A DNA stretch of 64,000 bases from Sanderia malayensis (Eukaryota > Cnidaria > Scyphozoa > Semaeostomeae > Pelagiidae), in the NCBI GenBank assembly GCA_013076295.1, contig RQOL01000519.1, positions 310,001-374,000 of the forward strand. The letters run 5' to 3'. A program made the translations under genes and the position numbers. This document shows, one piece after another, positions 60,727 through 64,000 of the stretch. Position 1 is the first letter of the stretch. Every line of letters begins with the position of its first letter. The notes under the pieces were generated by a model, which saw only the letters and a list, made by a program, of their open reading frames with translations, had not been told where the DNA came from and ran no database searches.

Positions 60727-63700
60727 TTATCTGCGAGATGTTGACACTGATGGAAGGCTTTTCTCAGACCCTCTTCTTTCTGATAGTCTTGCATCTCTGC
60801 AAACAAAAATAAATAAAGAAAAGAATAACGGTATAGAAAATGATAAGTGAAATGAAATGACAGATAAATTTAAACCTACTCCAATGTTGAATTTTTCATA
60901 TATTGCTCAATCACATCTTCTGGATCTTCAGAAAAATTCCCTGTTAAAAATAAGTTAAAAATGAATAATACTGCACAATAAATGGTAGATCTATAAATAT
61001 ATTACATGAGAAAGATCATCATGTAGTATGCATAATACCATTGTTCAAGTCTGTCTTTGTTAACTCTCTTAACCTAGCCTCGTTTCTAGCAGCTAAATCT
61101 TCAATAGCTTGTGACGTAATTGACCCAACAGAATAACTTCCAGGGCTGCCAGGTTTCGTCACACCAATCTTTAAAAATTTTAAAGAATTGCTTAAAATCA
61201 CGAGGAAATCCCATAAAGATAATACAATGAAACTATACTTGTCTAACGTATGGATGTCTTACATTGTTAGCTTCTTCCTCTTGCTGTATTCTTATTCTTC
61301 GCCTCGATCTCGCCGATGACTGCCTCGATTTCATGTCATCATCCTGATCATCGTACATATTTATAAATTTACTTTCCGATTCTAAAAGTGACTCTTTGCT
61401 TTTCTTCCTCTAAAAACAAAACCAATCTAACGATGAAGCAAACAAATATAAAGATAAGTAAAATAAAAATAATAATAAGATAAAAATTACTTGGTTTGAT
61501 GACTTATTGTTTTCAATACTCAGCATCAAACTACTCGATGTGTCATTTATTGCTTGACGTAATGCTTGCAATTTCTGTTCTTGTAATCTATTTTCATAAT
61601 TAATAAATAGGATAAATTAGTAATAAAATTATCAAACTTATCAATGCAATAACTATAAGTGAGTTGGTTGATAATATTGCAACGAACCTTATAAATTCTC
61701 TTTGCTGTAAATCAAGTTCGCTTGACGTCACAGGTTTATTAGGAAATTTCGCTTTGAAATCCAAAACAGACGAGGCGTCTATGCGAAACAAAACATTCAG
61801 TTATTTTTTATACACGTTCGCAAAATCCATTTATCAAAGGGAAGTGGTGGGAGGGGCAGATAGGGCTGTGGGCCCCCCTATTTCTGTATCAATAATTCAA
61901 TAATCTACCTGTTAACTTGCTAAATTCATCAGCTTCTTTTACAGGCTTAAAAATAAAATTAAGATTCGATAAATAAAATAGTATTTCATATTATTATCAT
62001 CCCAACCTACATAAGAAAAAAAAGCATACTTACTGGTCTTTTAGAGAAAGAACTTTTTCTTATCCTTGCCCTTTCAAAAATTTCCATATTTCCAGCTTTT
62101 GTTCTTCAATAAATGTGAATTCGATAAGAATAAAAGTAATTAATATTAATGGTTTGTTAGCATTAATGTAATTGCGAAGGGGATAACTTACTTCTTTGAT
62201 TTAGCTTTACTTTTAGTTTCCTCATACTTGCCCTTGGATTTAAAATTAACAAAGGTTAATAATAGAACAAAGGACATGAATAAAATAATGATAAATTTAA
62301 TAGAATAAGTAATGTAAAATAATCAAGCTACCATGTTTCTTTCAAGCTCATTTTTGACTTTTCTTTCCTCGTCGCTTAATTGTCTTTTTAAAACTGCCAA
62401 TTGTTTCATGATGTGTGCTTCGTTGGATTTCTTTTTTTGTTCATTTCTTATTTCTGTTGCTTCTCTATTCCTCAAGAACAATTGTTCTCTTATTGAATTT
62501 AAATATTGCATATCTTCATGATCGCTTTCTGTTGCTTTCATTGTCATCACATCTTCTTCTTGCCTTATTTGGCTTCCATTCGCCCTTTTTTCGTATGTGC
62601 CATATGAAGTAGTTTGCTGTTGTTGATAATTGTCGTGAACTCGCTCCACTGGCATTTCCATTCTTTCTTGCCGTTGTTGTTGTTGTTGTTTGGCAATGAC
62701 TGGTATTGGAGGAGATGAGCTTCTTTTTTCAACAACCTTTTGCATAAAAAGAAAGTGCAAATATCATTTATTGTACAGAGTTGGATAGCGTAGGATCATA
62801 TAGGTTTCAACTCTTTATTACATCTCCAATATATTACCGAGTTTCTTACTCATTCATGTCATTCTGTCAGAACAATTTTCTCTATAGAAGGCTGACAGTA
62901 GCTGGTACATGTAGATGTAAGAAGATAGCTAGTTTCCAACTATTACTGGGTTGTGTTGAGCTTACCCTTGCATAATCATACACGTCTGGTGGACTCTGTT
63001 GCACCACGCTGCTTATTGTAACTTGTTTTGCTTCTTTATTCATCTTTTCGACTTGATGTCGTTTTTGTTCTGCTACTTTTCTTAGTTCATCATTCTTTTC
63101 TCGTAACTTTTAACAAATAACAACTCAACAAGTTATATTAGTCATTGGGAAAATAAAATAAATTGATAAATAAATTACAAAAAGATGCTTACTTTTTCTT
63201 CTTTTCTTCTTTCTCTTTCTTGTTCAACCAGAAAATCACGTTCAAGCTTCAATCTCTGTTCTTCAAGGCGTCGATTCTATAAATATCAGATTATTTTTTA
63301 TATTTTGTATCAACGTATCAACAGTTAAACTAATAATAAACACTAAAACACTAAATATAATAATATAAAATTAGCTGACCTCTTTTTCTTCTTCCTCTTT
63401 TTCTTTTCTTTCTTGTTCCAATTTCAATCTTTTCTTCTCCTCAATCTGAAAAAATTTACTCAAACATTTCCTTCAGCATTCCTCAAATTGGACATCCAAT
63501 GGTCGAATAATGATGCAAATGATTAAGGAACTGATTGAATCAAAAGTTATTGATTAATCATGATTCATTGATTAACAACGTGATTTGTTACCTGTAATCG
63601 CAGATATTCTTGATACTCTAATTGCTCTACCTTTTGATTGGTCGACTATGAAATTATTGATAACAGTGGAAAATAAGATTCTGCAAATAATTCGTGTGAA

Positions 63701-64000
63701 AATCAAACCATTGTTGATGGCGAGTAACAGTTACCTGAGAAAATCCTTGAATTTCCTTCAATGCAGCTCCACGAGCTTTGTGCCCTTCATCTGAAATATT
63801 AATAGAAAAAAGAATTACACTGAATAAGTTTAACAAAGTAATATGATGTGTGACGAAGGATGCACTTTTAAAGTTGTACCTCTTGGAGATAGATTCACTG
63901 CCATTTGTTGATGATCATCTTGTTGAAAGCCGGCTTTGTTGGATAGATTTCCTAAGGCAGCAAGAACTGGACTGTCTTGTGCTAATGATGATAACTCTTT
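60727..64000 (-). CDS. CSPP1: Centrosome and spindle pole-associated protein 1, 3' part
   Basis: CSPP1 binds microtubule ends at centrosomes and in the ciliary axoneme; human mutations cause Joubert-type ciliopathy. Sixteen minus exons cover the C-terminal 556 residues; the 5' part lies beyond the window. Exons: 64000-63880 (partial), 63790-63735, 63645-63592, 63445-63380, 63276-63193, 63106-62966, 62736-62332, 62232-62192, 62103-62034, 61945-61909, 61778-61688, 61587-61491, 61409-61263, 61168-61039, 60940-60880, 60796-60727. Matches to human in order: EYLRLQIEEKKRLK (human NFLRFQIEEKKQRE), a Glu/Arg/Lys coiled coil, KRSSSPPIPV (SPPVPARK), LKRQLSDEERKV (MRKQLRSEERRL), NMEIFERARIRK (PMDIFDMARHRL), KESLLESESKFINMY (LKNSLLESDSAFIGAY) and AARNEARLREL (RVRNEERMRRL). 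The gene converges with MTFR, 270 bp between stops. Confidence 0.92.

Overview
This is an AT-rich, intron-dense animal nuclear genome window. It holds 16 protein-coding genes that can be read exon by exon, most with short (50-500 bp) GT-AG introns. Metazoan-type genes (Src kinase, MED23, CSPP1, ARMC1, MTFR, ArfGAP1, BPNT2) and TTAGGG-type tracts mark it as animal. The Src catalytic loop reads HRDLAARN rather than the HRDLRAAN usual in bilaterian Src, and many introns are kept. This hints at an early-branching marine invertebrate such as a cnidarian or sponge, but a tunicate or another invertebrate cannot be excluded from sequence alone. Exon boundaries were joined by hand: for each gene the splice phases agree and the summed coding length is a multiple of three.

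Layout. 1-4.0 kb: nothing recognised. 4.1-14.0 kb: two tandem, unrecognised, Ser/Arg/Lys-rich proteins with the same gene architecture. 14.1-14.9 kb (-): a secreted Cys-rich protein. 15.3-27.0 kb (+): complete MED23 in 40 coding exons, with a 184-bp satellite in one intron and a TIR element carrying a tRNA-like sequence in another. 28.2-29.9 kb (+): a third Ser/Arg-rich protein sharing short motifs with the first two. 30.2-31.5 kb (-) BPNT2 and 31.9-34.5 kb (+) a DLGAP5/HURP-like gene lie head to head. 35.0-37.2 kb (+): a Src-family kinase. 37.9-38.6 kb (-) TMEM234 lies head to head with 38.8-46.1 kb (+), a 1639-residue protein that joins a PCMTD-type methyltransferase domain to a HECTD3-like HECT ubiquitin ligase. 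46.1-48.2 kb: a cluster of SINE-like repeats in both orientations. 48.2-50.0 kb (+): an ankyrin protein with one repeat per exon. 50.3-54.3 kb (+): ArfGAP1, with a TTAGGG-bearing minisatellite in intron 3. 54.7-55.8 kb (-): intronless RBM8A/Y14 and a small bHLH protein. 56.2-57.5 kb (-) ARMC1 and 57.9-60.5 kb (+) MTFR are head to head, the same neighbours and orientation I recall in human 8q13. 60.7-64.0 kb (-): the 3' part of CSPP1, running off the window.

The genes are not an operon. Shared promoters are likely at four head-to-head pairs: Cys-rich/MED23, BPNT2/DLGAP5, TMEM234/PCMT-HECT and ARMC1/MTFR. Several genes have human orthologues that, from memory, lie on the 1p/6q/8q/20q paralogon that also carries the Src-family kinases, so the window may keep an old linkage group. 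The most unusual item is the methyltransferase-HECT fusion.
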